Positions 9,822 through 18,286 of a stretch of 64,000 bases of DNA are shown in pieces (the first letter of the stretch is position 1; each line of letters starts with the position of its first letter). The position numbers and the translations under genes were made by a program. Origin of the DNA: Flavobacteriales bacterium (GTDB lineage: Bacteria > Bacteroidota > Bacteroidia > Flavobacteriales > Flavobacteriaceae); assembly GCA_013205245.1 (NCBI GenBank), contig JABMNH010000038.1:35629-99628 (forward strand). Reading direction: 5' to 3'. A model generated the notes under the pieces. That model was given only the letters and a program-made list of their open reading frames with translations. It ran no database searches and had not been told where the DNA came from.

Positions 9822-9840
9822 TATGACAAATTATTAAATT

Positions 9841-10344
9841 ATGAGAAAGTTAAATATTTTAAAAACAATTGTCGATTTCTTTTGGATTATGTCTTTGCCA
9901 ATTGTCCCGATTATTCTGTTTTTTATTCCAGCTATATTTTTTATTGAAGATTTAGATTTTATACCCATTAAAGTAAATGGTCTTGAAATAATGGCTAGTG
10001 ATAACCCTTCAAAAATTATTACTGTTTTTGTTTTAATTTCTTACTTATTACTTTTATATATCGTCTATCTCTTTAAAAATATTTTGCGTTATTTTAAAAG
10101 CGTGAAAATGTTTGATGATTATGTAATTGTTAATTTAAACAAAATAGGCTACTTGCTTATTATTTGTTCTTTTTTAAATGGGGTTCCCTCTTTTATCTAT
10201 AAATTAATCAAGCATAAATTATCTATAGAGATAAGCATAAGTCCGTTTATCTTATTAATTTCATTAGGTCTGTTCTTTATGATTTTAAGTGAGGTTTTTA
10301 AAATCTCAAAAACAATGAAAGAAGAAAACGAGTTAACTGTATAA
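9841..10344 (+). CDS. DUF2975-like membrane protein
   Basis: This 167-residue protein has four predicted membrane helices: about residues 9-33, 62-82, 100-116 and 130-150. The order and length fit DUF2975, a family of unknown function that is almost always encoded just before a small Cro/CI-type HTH regulator, as here. The product is probably an inner-membrane protein that works with, or is controlled by, that regulator. No catalytic residues are apparent. The ATG lies 20 bp after a well-formed promoter, and the next gene starts 2 bp after the stop. Confidence 0.75.
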   Translation: MRKLNILKTIVDFFWIMSLPIVPIILFFIPAIFFIEDLDFIPIKVNGLEIMASDNPSKIITVFVLISYLLLLYIVYLFKNILRYFKSVKMFDDYVIVNLNKIGYLLIICSFLNGVPSFIYKLIKHKLSIEISISPFILLISLGLFFMILSEVFKISKTMKEENELTV

Positions 10345-10346
10345 AT

Positions 10347-10556
10347 ATGTCCATAATTGTAAATCTTGATGTGATGTTAGCTAAGCGCAAAATGAAGAGT
10401 ATGGCGTTAGCTGATAAGATAGGTATCACAAGAGCCAATCTTTCTATTCTAAAATCTGGAAAAGCCAAAGCGATTCGTTTTTCTACTTTAGAAGCTATTT
10501 GTAAAGAATTGGATTGTCAGCCTTCAGATATTCTTGAATATTCATCCAATAAATAA
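10347..10556 (+). CDS. Small Cro/CI-type HTH transcriptional regulator
   Basis: The 69-residue protein is essentially one helix-turn-helix domain. It includes MALADKIGITRANLSILKSG (about residues 19-38) and the family ending FSTLEAICKELDCQPSDILEY. It matches the YozG/Cro-like XRE subfamily that pairs with DUF2975 membrane proteins. It begins 2 bp after the preceding stop, so the two are co-translated. The likely role is autoregulation of the pair plus unknown targets. No effector domain is present. Confidence 0.88.
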   Translation: MSIIVNLDVMLAKRKMKSMALADKIGITRANLSILKSGKAKAIRFSTLEAICKELDCQPSDILEYSSNK

Positions 10557-10564
10557 ATTTATTT

Positions 10565-10687
10565 TTAGCTGATAATCAAAAGTACAATACCCATAATTAT
10601 AAACAATCCTATAATGATGAGGTACTGCCAAATATCTGTAAAGTAAGGATAGTAGACTTTCCAAAGTTTTTTAAAGTTTTTTATCAT
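10565..10687 (-). CDS. Short single-pass membrane peptide (40 aa) downstream of threonine dehydratase
   Basis: A 40-codon reading frame starts with ATG at 10687, only 4 bp after the stop of the dehydratase gene, and ends with TAA at 10565-10567. The sequence has a basic/aromatic N-terminal half (KNFKKLWKVYYPYF) followed by a strongly hydrophobic helix (about residues 22-39, YLIIIGLFIIMGIVLLII). The tight spacing, membrane-protein composition and absence of any other feature in this spacer support a real small gene. The function is unknown. Confidence 0.55.
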   Translation of the reverse strand: MIKNFKKLWKVYYPYFTDIWQYLIIIGLFIIMGIVLLIIS

Positions 10688-10691
10688 AAGG

Positions 10692-11630
10692 CTAAAAAGG
10701 GAGGTTACTTAAATCTACATTCCCACCAGATAAAATAATGCCGACTTTCTTATTTTTAAAACGTTCTTTATCTTTTAAGACTGCAGCAAAAGCGACAGCC
10801 GATGAAGGCTCAATCACAATTTTTAAACGTTCCCAAATCAGTTTCATCGCGGCAATAATTTCGGCTTCTGACACGCAAATAATGGCAGATACATATTTTT
10901 TTATAATTGGGAAATTATTCTCGCCCAATTGCGTTCTCAAACCATCGGCAATGGTATTTGTTGTTTTATTGCTTTCTATTTTTCCGCTTTTAAGCGAACG
11001 AAAAGCATCATTTGCTTCATCGGGTTCACCTGCAAAAGTTTTACAGTTTTCTCCAAAATAATGAACCGCTAAAGCTGTGCCTCCTAGTAATCCACCTCCG
11101 CCAACAGGGGCAATAATAATATCTAAATCGGGATGTGATTTTAACAATTCTAATGCTGCCGTACCTTGCCCAATAATAACAGGGATATCGTTAGACGGAT
11201 GGATAAAAGTAGCGCCCGTTTCTTCAACAACTTCATCTGCTTTGTTTTCTCTTGCAATTGGAGTCGACTCACTTTCAATCACAATACCGCCATAACCTAA
11301 AACAGCCTCTTTTTTAACTTGTGGGGCATTTTTCGGCATAACGATATAAGCCTTAATTCCTAAATTTTTTGTCGATAAAGCTATGGCTTGTGCAAAGTTT
11401 CCAGATGAATGTGTAACCACGCCTTTTGCCTTTTGTTCATCTGTTAATTGTAAAATAGCATTGGTAGCACCGCGCATTTTAAACGCACCCATCTTCTGAA
11501 AATTTTCGCATTTAAAAAACAACTGCGCGCTAGAAATTTCATCTAATAAATGAGAGGTCAAAACAGGCGTTTGATGGATGTAAGGTAATATTCTACTATG
11601 CGCTTTTAAAAGTTCTTCTTTAAAATTCAT
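10692..11630 (-). CDS. PLP-dependent threonine/serine dehydratase
   Basis: This enzyme of the fold-type II PLP family deaminates threonine or serine to 2-oxobutyrate or pyruvate. Motifs seen are the Schiff-base lysine segment MGAFKMRGA (about residues 53-61), SSGNFAQA, and the phosphate-binding loop GGGGLLGG. Length is 312 residues with no C-terminal ACT regulatory domain, so it resembles catabolic threonine ammonia-lyases or serine racemases more than biosynthetic IlvA. ATG 11630 (MNFKEELLKAH) is preferred over more upstream in-frame starts because family homology begins there. It is divergent from the aminotransferase gene. Confidence 0.85.
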   Translation of the reverse strand: MNFKEELLKAHSRILPYIHQTPVLTSHLLDEISSAQLFFKCENFQKMGAFKMRGATNAILQLTDEQKAKGVVTHSSGNFAQAIALSTKNLGIKAYIVMPKNAPQVKKEAVLGYGGIVIESESTPIARENKADEVVEETGATFIHPSNDIPVIIGQGTAALELLKSHPDLDIIIAPVGGGGLLGGTALAVHYFGENCKTFAGEPDEANDAFRSLKSGKIESNKTTNTIADGLRTQLGENNFPIIKKYVSAIICVSEAEIIAAMKLIWERLKIVIEPSSAVAFAAVLKDKERFKNKKVGIILSGGNVDLSNLPF

Positions 11631-11680
11631 TTTACAGTGGATTAAGCCCTTAAAAATAGGAATAATTTCAATTAAATCTT

Positions 11681-11688
11681 TACTTTTG
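11681..11688 (+). promoter_or_regulatory. Probable -7 promoter element (TACTTTTG) for the aminotransferase gene
   Basis: TACTTTTG matches TAnnTTTG and lies 19 bp before ATG 11708. A clear -33 is not visible. It lies in the divergent spacer shared with the dehydratase gene. Confidence 0.45.
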
Positions 11689-11707
11689 GGTATCAAGATT
11701 ATAAATT

Positions 11708-12865
11708 ATGTCCAACTTCAAAACTTCCATCCAATCTAAACTCCCAAACGCGCAAACAAGTATTTTTGCTGTGATGAGTGGCTTAGCGGCTAAAGAAAAT
11801 GCCTTAAACTTATCGCAAGGTTTTCCTAATTTTAAAACTTCAGAAACCTTAATAAGATTGGTTAGTGACGCTATGAAAAAAGGTTTGAACCAATATGCAC
11901 CCATGCCTGGTATTTTTTGCTTACGCGAAGCCATTGCACAAAAAATATATGATACATATCAAATTCAATACAACCCAGATACCCAAATTACGGTAACTGC
12001 CGGCGCCACACAAGCTATTTTTACCATTATAGCAGCCTTTATAAATAAAGGCGATGAGGTCATTATTTTCACACCAGCCTACGATTGTTATGAGCCAAGT
12101 GTGGCATTATTTGGTGGTGTTGTTCACTCTGTTGCCTTAAAAGCACCCGATTATAAAACCGATTGGCAACAGGTAAAATCGTTGGTGTCTTCAAAAACAA
12201 AAATGATTATCATTAATACACCTCACAATCCAACAGGAAGTATTTTACAAGCCGAAGATTTGATCACTTTACAAAACATTGTAAAAGGAACCGATATTAT
12301 CATTTTAAGCGATGAGGTTTACGAGCATATTATTTTTGATGGCGAAACACATCAAAGTGTGATGCTTTATCCAGAATTGGTTCAGCGCTCATTTGTAGTG
12401 GCAAGCTTCGGAAAAACTTTTCACCATACGGGTTGGAAAATGGGTTACGTGGCTGCGCCAGATTATTTGATGATAGAGTTTAGAAAAGCACATCAATTTA
12501 ATGTGTTTTGCGTAAATCATCCCATACAGGTTGGGTTAGCTGAATTTTTAAAAACACCCGATAATTATCTCGGTTTACCCGATTTTTATCAGCAAAAGCG
12601 TGATTATTTTTTAGATTTAATAAAAGAGTCTCGGTTTGAATTTGCGCCTGCTAAAGGGACTTATTTTCAGTTGTTGGGTTATAAAAATATTAGCAATGAA
12701 TATGATTATGATTTTGCGGTTCGGTTAACCAAAGAAAACAAAATAGCATCCATTCCAATTTCAGTTTTTTATAAAGATCAATACGATGCCAAAATGCTGC
12801 GTTTTTGTTTTGCAAAAACCAATGAGACTTTAGAGCAAGCGGCAGAAATATTAAATAAGATTTAA
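11708..12865 (+). CDS. Class I/II PLP aminotransferase, methionine aminotransferase (YbdL)-like
   Basis: This fold-type I transaminase has 385 residues, very close to E. coli YbdL. The conserved opening LSQGFPNF is near residue 37. The substrate/PLP segments include NTPHNPTGS, then SDEVYEH. The Schiff-base lysine is in SFGKTFHHTGWKMGY (about residues 235-250). YbdL-like enzymes transaminate methionine or 2-oxo-4-methylthiobutyrate with glutamine or other donors. The next gene, 2 bp downstream, is an omega-amidase-like nitrilase that hydrolyses the 2-oxoglutaramate formed when glutamine is the donor, which supports a glutamine-transaminase role. Confidence 0.85.
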   Translation: MSNFKTSIQSKLPNAQTSIFAVMSGLAAKENALNLSQGFPNFKTSETLIRLVSDAMKKGLNQYAPMPGIFCLREAIAQKIYDTYQIQYNPDTQITVTAGATQAIFTIIAAFINKGDEVIIFTPAYDCYEPSVALFGGVVHSVALKAPDYKTDWQQVKSLVSSKTKMIIINTPHNPTGSILQAEDLITLQNIVKGTDIIILSDEVYEHIIFDGETHQSVMLYPELVQRSFVVASFGKTFHHTGWKMGYVAAPDYLMIEFRKAHQFNVFCVNHPIQVGLAEFLKTPDNYLGLPDFYQQKRDYFLDLIKESRFEFAPAKGTYFQLLGYKNISNEYDYDFAVRLTKENKIASIPISVFYKDQYDAKMLRFCFAKTNETLEQAAEILNKI

Positions 12866-12867
12866 TC

Positions 12868-13644
12868 ATGAAAAATCTAAACATAACAGTATTACAATCT
12901 GATTTGGTTTGGGAAAATCCATCAGAAAACATAAAGGCTTTTACTGTAAAGTTAAATAAACTAAAACAGGCTAGTGATATTGTGGTTTTACCCGAAATGT
13001 TTACTACTGGGTTTTCTATGAACGCGAGACATCTTGCCGAAAAAATGACTGGAAAAAGTGTGACTTGGATGCGAAACAAAGCCAAAAAATTAGACGCACT
13101 TGTTTTGGGAAGTTTGATTATTGAAGAAGAGGGCCTCTATTTTAACAGGCTCATTGCCGCTTTTCCTAATGGCGATTTTAAATATTACGATAAGCATCAT
13201 TTGTTTACTTTATCTGACGAGGATAAAATTTATACTGCTGGTCAAGAACGTTTACAATTCAATTATAAAGGGTGGCATATCTGTCCGCTTATTTGTTACG
13301 ATTTACGTTTCCCGCTTTGGTCAAGAAACACAAGCAATTATGACATATTAATTTATATTGCCAGTTGGCCAAAACCCAGAATTAATGCTTGGGATGCTTT
13401 ATTAAAAGCGCGCGCCATAGAAAATATGGCTTATGTTGTGGGCCTTAATAGGGTTGGTATAGATGGTAATAATTTAGAATACTCTGGACACTCTACCGTT
13501 TATGATTACTTGGGAGATACCTTGGCATCCGCCAAGGAAAATAAAGAAATGATAACTTATGTTTCTCTTGACAAAAAACAGTTAAAAAAAACACGAAAGA
13601 AATTAAATTTCTTAAACGACCGTGATATTTTTGAAATTAATTAG
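12868..13644 (+). CDS. Nitrilase-superfamily omega-amidase (YafV-like)
   Basis: This 258-residue C-N hydrolase carries the Glu-Lys-Cys triad: VLPEMFTTGFSM (Glu, about residue 43), KYYDKHHLF (Lys, about 110) and ICYDLRFPLWSR (Cys, about 143). It best fits the YafV/Nit2 omega-amidase group, which hydrolyses 2-oxoglutaramate to 2-oxoglutarate and ammonia. It starts 2 bp after the aminotransferase stop, so the two genes form an operon that would make glutamine-dependent transamination irreversible. The assignment to omega-amidase rather than another nitrilase rests on both sequence resemblance and this neighbour. Confidence 0.87.
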   Translation: MKNLNITVLQSDLVWENPSENIKAFTVKLNKLKQASDIVVLPEMFTTGFSMNARHLAEKMTGKSVTWMRNKAKKLDALVLGSLIIEEEGLYFNRLIAAFPNGDFKYYDKHHLFTLSDEDKIYTAGQERLQFNYKGWHICPLICYDLRFPLWSRNTSNYDILIYIASWPKPRINAWDALLKARAIENMAYVVGLNRVGIDGNNLEYSGHSTVYDYLGDTLASAKENKEMITYVSLDKKQLKKTRKKLNFLNDRDIFEIN

Positions 13645-13723
13645 ATTGTTGCCTTCTGTATAAAACGGTGACATTAGTTGTCTTAGCAAATTAGACCGCT
13701 AATGATACCCTTTAAAAATTAAA

Positions 13724-14713
13724 TTATCGTGCAATCCATTTAAACTCATAAGGCGTATTTGGGATAACCATGCGTTCTGTAATGCGGTACATCCGTTCTG
13801 GCAAACGCATTAAAAAATCTCTTGCCTTTTCGGCTTCGGCAGTTAAACCTGTTATTTTATCAATTTCCCAAGAGCTGTTCAGCTTTTTAATAATATCAAC
13901 ATAGTCAAAACCTGTATAAACACCAGCACGTTGTGCAACGATAGAAAATTGGTCGAACAAACTTGCTTTGTCATTATTAGAATGACGCAAATTCATAGCA
14001 GGCATCACAATTTTATTTTTCATCATATATTGAAAAGCCAACATCATTTCGCTCGGGTCGTATTTAAAAATTTGTCTCACAAATTCGGTATAAGCCAAAT
14101 GATGGCGCATCTCGTCTCCGGCAATAATTTTAGATAATTTTCCTAATAATTTATGCCCGTTTTTACGTGCCACTTTAGCCACATTATTATGTGAAATATA
14201 GGTGGCTAGTTCTTGAAAACTGGTATAAACAAAGTTTTTATAAGGATCGCGTCCGGTGCCAATATCCATGCCATCGGCAATTAAATGTTGGGTCGTAATC
14301 TCAACTTCGCGCATGTTTACGCGGCCCGATAAATACAGATATTTGTTTAGTAAATCGCCATGCCTGTTTTCTTCGCTTGTCCAAGCACGTACCCACTTTG
14401 CCCAACCATTATCTGGCTTTTCGTAATTATCATTAGAGATGCCATTAATGTCTAACAACCAAGATTCGTATGTTGGCAAGGCTTCTTCGGTAATGGTATC
14501 ACCTACAAGAACCGTCCAAAAATCGTTGTCTAATTCTTTCGAAATTTCTCGAATCTCTTTAACTTCTTCAATAAAATTAACGCCTTGTGTGTCTGGTAAA
14601 AAATCTGTGGGCTGCCAAATTTTATCGGGCGAAATTAAAAACTTTTCTACAAAGGTCTCGATGCTTTTTTCTAAAGTTTGCATCACCTCTAATCTGATAT
14701 TGTGTAAAGACAT
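13724..14713 (-). CDS. Acyl-[acyl-carrier-protein] desaturase
   Basis: This is a soluble di-iron desaturase that inserts a cis double bond into acyl-ACP, giving unsaturated fatty acids for membranes. The diiron ligands are in the two E-x2-H type motifs EENRHGD (about residue 114) and DEMRHH (about 200), within a mostly helical 329-residue protein typical of the FA_desaturase_2 family. It stands alone between convergent and unrelated genes. The start ATG 14713 gives the normal N-terminus. No dedicated regulator is adjacent. Confidence 0.93.
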   Translation of the reverse strand: MSLHNIRLEVMQTLEKSIETFVEKFLISPDKIWQPTDFLPDTQGVNFIEEVKEIREISKELDNDFWTVLVGDTITEEALPTYESWLLDINGISNDNYEKPDNGWAKWVRAWTSEENRHGDLLNKYLYLSGRVNMREVEITTQHLIADGMDIGTGRDPYKNFVYTSFQELATYISHNNVAKVARKNGHKLLGKLSKIIAGDEMRHHLAYTEFVRQIFKYDPSEMMLAFQYMMKNKIVMPAMNLRHSNNDKASLFDQFSIVAQRAGVYTGFDYVDIIKKLNSSWEIDKITGLTAEAEKARDFLMRLPERMYRITERMVIPNTPYEFKWIAR

Positions 14714-14855
14714 GTTTTTGATTTTAGTTTTGGAATGAGCTAAACTACTTCTTTTATAGTGATTAAAAAAAGAGTCATATTATAAAATCCTTTTTTATCA
14801 GTTTAAGAGCCCCAACATTATGGAGAAGAACATTATATTTAATACCAACCAAGAC

Positions 14856-14880
14856 GTTTCGACTACGCTCAGCGTGACAT
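14856..14880. repeat. Copy of a flavobacterial intergenic repeat (GACTACGCTCAGCGTGAC core)
   Basis: The short GC-richer block contains GACTACGCTCAGCGTGAC (14861-14878) in an AT-rich spacer between the desaturase gene and the next minus-strand gene. This word is familiar from intergenic regions of many flavobacterial genomes, where it behaves as a dispersed repeat. Only one copy is in this window. Confidence 0.45.
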
Positions 14881-14892
14881 TGTATTGTTAAA

Positions 14893-15327
14893 TTATTTAG
14901 CAAACCATTGTTGCCAAGGGATTTTTGCCAAAATAAGCAGTAGCGCCATGCCGTAAAAAATAGCGATGGTTCTAAACTTAGCCTTATCGGATGTTCTTTT
15001 TTTATGTTTAGAAAATCCCATTGTAATTAAAACAATGGCTAAAATCATCATTAAAGGGTGTTCTACGGTTATTAATCGTGCGGTTGCATCTTTCATAGTT
15101 GCCCCCATACCAATTTCTTTCATATGAGTATAAAACGGCGACACATAATAGTTTATAAATCCTAAGATTAATTGAATATGTGCAAAGATAAGTGCGAAAA
15201 GCGCCAATCTTAAGTCTTTAACTTTAAATTCTTTTTTTGAGATGACGCCTAGTAAAGCGTTAATAAAAGCGCCTATTAATACTATAAGTACCAAATAAGC
15301 CCAACCCGAATGCATTTGTTTAATCAT
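14893..15327 (-). CDS. Four-helix membrane protein, cytochrome-b-like, function unknown
   Basis: This 144-residue protein has four predicted membrane helices (about residues 8-28, 40-62, 92-106 and 122-137). Conserved-looking histidines lie in or near them: MHSGWAY at the start, FAHIQLILGF near residue 49, and EHPLMMILA near 89. Helix-borne histidines suggest a heme-binding cytochrome-b-like protein, and similar flavobacterial proteins are often labelled so. No CxxCH motif is present. Function is unproven. It appears monocistronic. Confidence 0.6.
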   Translation of the reverse strand: MIKQMHSGWAYLVLIVLIGAFINALLGVISKKEFKVKDLRLALFALIFAHIQLILGFINYYVSPFYTHMKEIGMGATMKDATARLITVEHPLMMILAIVLITMGFSKHKKRTSDKAKFRTIAIFYGMALLLILAKIPWQQWFAK

Positions 15328-15388
15328 AATAGTGTTTTTGATTTTGGTTTCAAATATAGATAAAATTTAAATGCCAACCTCTAAACAA

Positions 15389-15414
15389 AAAAACCTCCCA
15401 AAAGGGAGGTTTTT
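15389..15414 (-). terminator. Terminator hairpin after the TonB-dependent receptor gene
   Basis: AAAAACCTCCC (15389-15399) pairs with GGGAGGTTTTT (15404-15414) around an AAAA loop. Read on the minus strand the stem is followed by a T-run. It starts 24 bp after the receptor gene's stop codon. Confidence 0.85.
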
Positions 15415-15437
15415 AAAAATTTGTATTCTAAAAAATA

Positions 15438-18107
15438 TTAGAAATTATATCTTGCTGAAAGATTCCAAGTTGTTCCAAATCCCCAATACACTCTATTGTT
15501 AGTTTTGATACCTAAATAAGTATCATCACCAGGAGCTGCATGATTATTTGTTTGAGACTCAGAAATATATTCTTCATCAAATAGGTTGTTAACGTTTAAT
15601 CTAAAACTTAAAGAATTATTATCTTTTTTAAATTTAAATTTATACGACATGCCTAAATCAACTAAGCTGTAACTTGGTAACTCAAGTGATCCATCATTAG
15701 TTGGACTACTAAATGATCCAGTAGAAATAGCAGCATAATTTCTTGCAAAGAAACTGTTACTAATATCTAATTTAAAAGCTTCTGATGGTTTGTAATTTAA
15801 CGTAAGACGCCCTGTTGTTTGAGCGGCATCACCTACCTTAACACCATCTAAATAAAATGTTGTTGCTGCAGTACCAACTACTTCATTGTTACCGTCAAAT
15901 TCTGTACCAGAAACATCTCCTTTATATTGCCAGTCTCCGTAAGAATACATAAATCTAAGGTCTAACTTACTATTAAACTTAATAGCACCTTCAAATTCAA
16001 TACCTGAATGCACTTCTTCTATTCCACTAAAGTTTATATAGCCATCTGCACCAGATCTGCTTTGTCTAAAGAATCTGTCTTTCCAAGAAGTTGAATATAA
16101 ATTAACGTTTAATTTAAAATTTTCAGCTTTATAACCATAACCAACTTCTAAACCAACAATTTTTTCATTGGTTAAATTAGGTGTTACTTCGTTTGTTGAA
16201 TAACTTTGGTAAACAGTACCCCATAAAGGTTGTTTAGAATAATAGCCGGCATTACCAAAAATATTGTTTTTCTCATCAATATTATAGTTTAAACCTGCTT
16301 TAATATTGCCCCCTGCTATAGATTCCCAGCTAGAAGCTTGTGACCCTGGAGCTAAAATAAAATACTCTACACGTTGAAAAGATTGGTTAGATGCACCAGC
16401 TTGTACAAATATAGATGTTTTATCTGTTTTGTATTCCATTTGGCCAAAGAATCCTAACCAACGTGCACCACCGTCATTGTAATATTCAATTTTTTGTTGG
16501 TCTGTAATATTTTGCCAAGGATTCCAGCTTGGTTCAGCTTTAACGAATTCAGTGATATTTCTATTAGGATTATTTGAATCTTTATTATCAGTATATCCTG
16601 TAGCGCCTAATATGTTATTAACCGTTCTGTAATGAATACCTTTGTAAGTTCTTGCGTCAATACCTATATCCCAGCTAAAGTTTTCGCTAGAATCAGTATG
16701 CAAATTAGCAATAATACCATACCAGTTATGAGAGTTCATAGAAGCTCTTCTAGTCAAACCATTACTTCTATCGTTAATTGTGCTGGTTCTGTCTGCGCCA
16801 AAGTCGGCCACGTGACCTCCACCATTCCATTTTACGATATCATCAAAACGAACTTGTCCATTAGCATCTCTTAAATCGTATTTATAATCTCTTATGTTGT
16901 TAACATCACCAATAGGTCCTGTTCCGCCACCACGACCCCAAGAGCCATAAACTACAGTTCCTAAATTTGTTTTTTCACTAATTTTCCACTCCCAGTTTAA
17001 AGACATTACTGGTTTGTGATAAAAGTTTTTTCTAAAACTAAATTCTTGACCGTTTAAAGTACCCCAAGCGTCATTGAATTTTTTGTTTGGTTTACCATTC
17101 ACGCCGTAATCTTGATATCTCCAAATTTCGATGGCTCTAGAATGTTGATTATGCCATTGTGGTGCACCTGTAAAAGTGAACATTAAAGAATGGTCATCAT
17201 TCAATTGTTGACCTAAACCAATAAAATAGTTATGACCTTCAAAAGCTGTTCCGTCAGTATAACCATCACCAGAAGTTTTGCTTAATACAAAAGATGCAGA
17301 AAAACCATTATCCATTAGACCTGTAGAATAAGAACCTACAAATTTTTGGTATTTATCTCCACCCATAGTAGTTGTTAAAGCGCCTCCTTCTTTTTGATCA
17401 GAAGTTTTTGTAATAACGTTTATTGTACCACCCACAGAAGAAATAGCTAATTTAGAAGATCCTAAACCTCTTTGTACTTGAATAGCTGAAGTAACATCTG
17501 ACAAGCCTGCCCAGTTAGACCAATAAACCCATCCATTTTCCATATCATTAACAGGCATACCGTTAATTAATACAGCTGTGTTTTTTTGGTCGAAACCACG
17601 AATATTGATACGTGAATCACCAAATCCACCACCAGATTTAGAAGCGTAAACAGAAGGCGTAGAATTTAAAATTTCTGGAAACTCTTGACTTCCTAGTCTG
17701 TCTTGAATTTCTGCTGCTTTAATAGTAGATACAGCAACAGGCGTTTGTCTTTCTTTGGCAATATCAATAACGCCAGTAATAACTATTTCATCTAAATTTT
17801 CTGAATTAGCTACAAGCGTAATATTGCCTAAATCTTTTGATCCATTAACATCGCTAAAAGATACAGATTTAGAAGTGTAACCTAAAAATGATACTTGTAA
17901 AGTACCACTTGCCGTTTTTACATCTAGTGTAAATTTGCCATCAAAATCGGTTGTTGTTCCTACAGAAGTACCTTTAACAATAACGCTTGCTCCTGGCAAT
18001 ACGCCGTTACTGTCTTTAACTACACCTGTAAGTTTTCCTTGCGAAAACATTGCTGTTGTTGTTACCATAACGATAGCGACAAACAGCCATTTAGTAATTT
18101 TTTTCAT
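15438..18107 (-). CDS. TonB-dependent outer-membrane receptor with N-terminal carboxypeptidase-like domain
   Basis: This outer-membrane beta-barrel of about 889 residues imports a ligand using TonB energy. The signal peptide (MKKITKWLFVAIVMVTTTAM) is followed by a CarboxypepD_reg-like domain (about residues 24-105, with GKLTGVVKDSNGVLPGASV). Next come the plug (about 115-230, with GSQEFPEILNSTPSVYASK and IRGFDQKNTAVLINGMPV) and a barrel ending in LSARYNF with the usual terminal phenylalanine. ATG 18107 gives a proper signal peptide; an upstream in-frame start would add ten residues. No SusD partner is adjacent, so the substrate (siderophore, metal or oligomer) is not predictable. Confidence 0.93.
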   Translation of the reverse strand: MKKITKWLFVAIVMVTTTAMFSQGKLTGVVKDSNGVLPGASVIVKGTSVGTTTDFDGKFTLDVKTASGTLQVSFLGYTSKSVSFSDVNGSKDLGNITLVANSENLDEIVITGVIDIAKERQTPVAVSTIKAAEIQDRLGSQEFPEILNSTPSVYASKSGGGFGDSRINIRGFDQKNTAVLINGMPVNDMENGWVYWSNWAGLSDVTSAIQVQRGLGSSKLAISSVGGTINVITKTSDQKEGGALTTTMGGDKYQKFVGSYSTGLMDNGFSASFVLSKTSGDGYTDGTAFEGHNYFIGLGQQLNDDHSLMFTFTGAPQWHNQHSRAIEIWRYQDYGVNGKPNKKFNDAWGTLNGQEFSFRKNFYHKPVMSLNWEWKISEKTNLGTVVYGSWGRGGGTGPIGDVNNIRDYKYDLRDANGQVRFDDIVKWNGGGHVADFGADRTSTINDRSNGLTRRASMNSHNWYGIIANLHTDSSENFSWDIGIDARTYKGIHYRTVNNILGATGYTDNKDSNNPNRNITEFVKAEPSWNPWQNITDQQKIEYYNDGGARWLGFFGQMEYKTDKTSIFVQAGASNQSFQRVEYFILAPGSQASSWESIAGGNIKAGLNYNIDEKNNIFGNAGYYSKQPLWGTVYQSYSTNEVTPNLTNEKIVGLEVGYGYKAENFKLNVNLYSTSWKDRFFRQSRSGADGYINFSGIEEVHSGIEFEGAIKFNSKLDLRFMYSYGDWQYKGDVSGTEFDGNNEVVGTAATTFYLDGVKVGDAAQTTGRLTLNYKPSEAFKLDISNSFFARNYAAISTGSFSSPTNDGSLELPSYSLVDLGMSYKFKFKKDNNSLSFRLNVNNLFDEEYISESQTNNHAAPGDDTYLGIKTNNRVYWGFGTTWNLSARYNF

Positions 18108-18286
18108 AATAATGATTAGTTTTAAATTATGTTGCAAAAGTGACTCAAAAAAGCATAAACAATCTTAGGGAATTGTTAAGATTTTGATCAATTTATAAGC
18201 GAAAATACAAATTATTTAACAAATACTTAACAAATGTTATAAAATTTGTTCTAATTGTTAATTACTAATCTGTTAGAAGCTAAATT

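Noticed and set aside
12690..13085. A 131-codon minus-strand frame across the aminotransferase/omega-amidase junction
   Set aside because: Both plus-strand genes have full motifs and 2-bp spacing; the antisense frame has no support.
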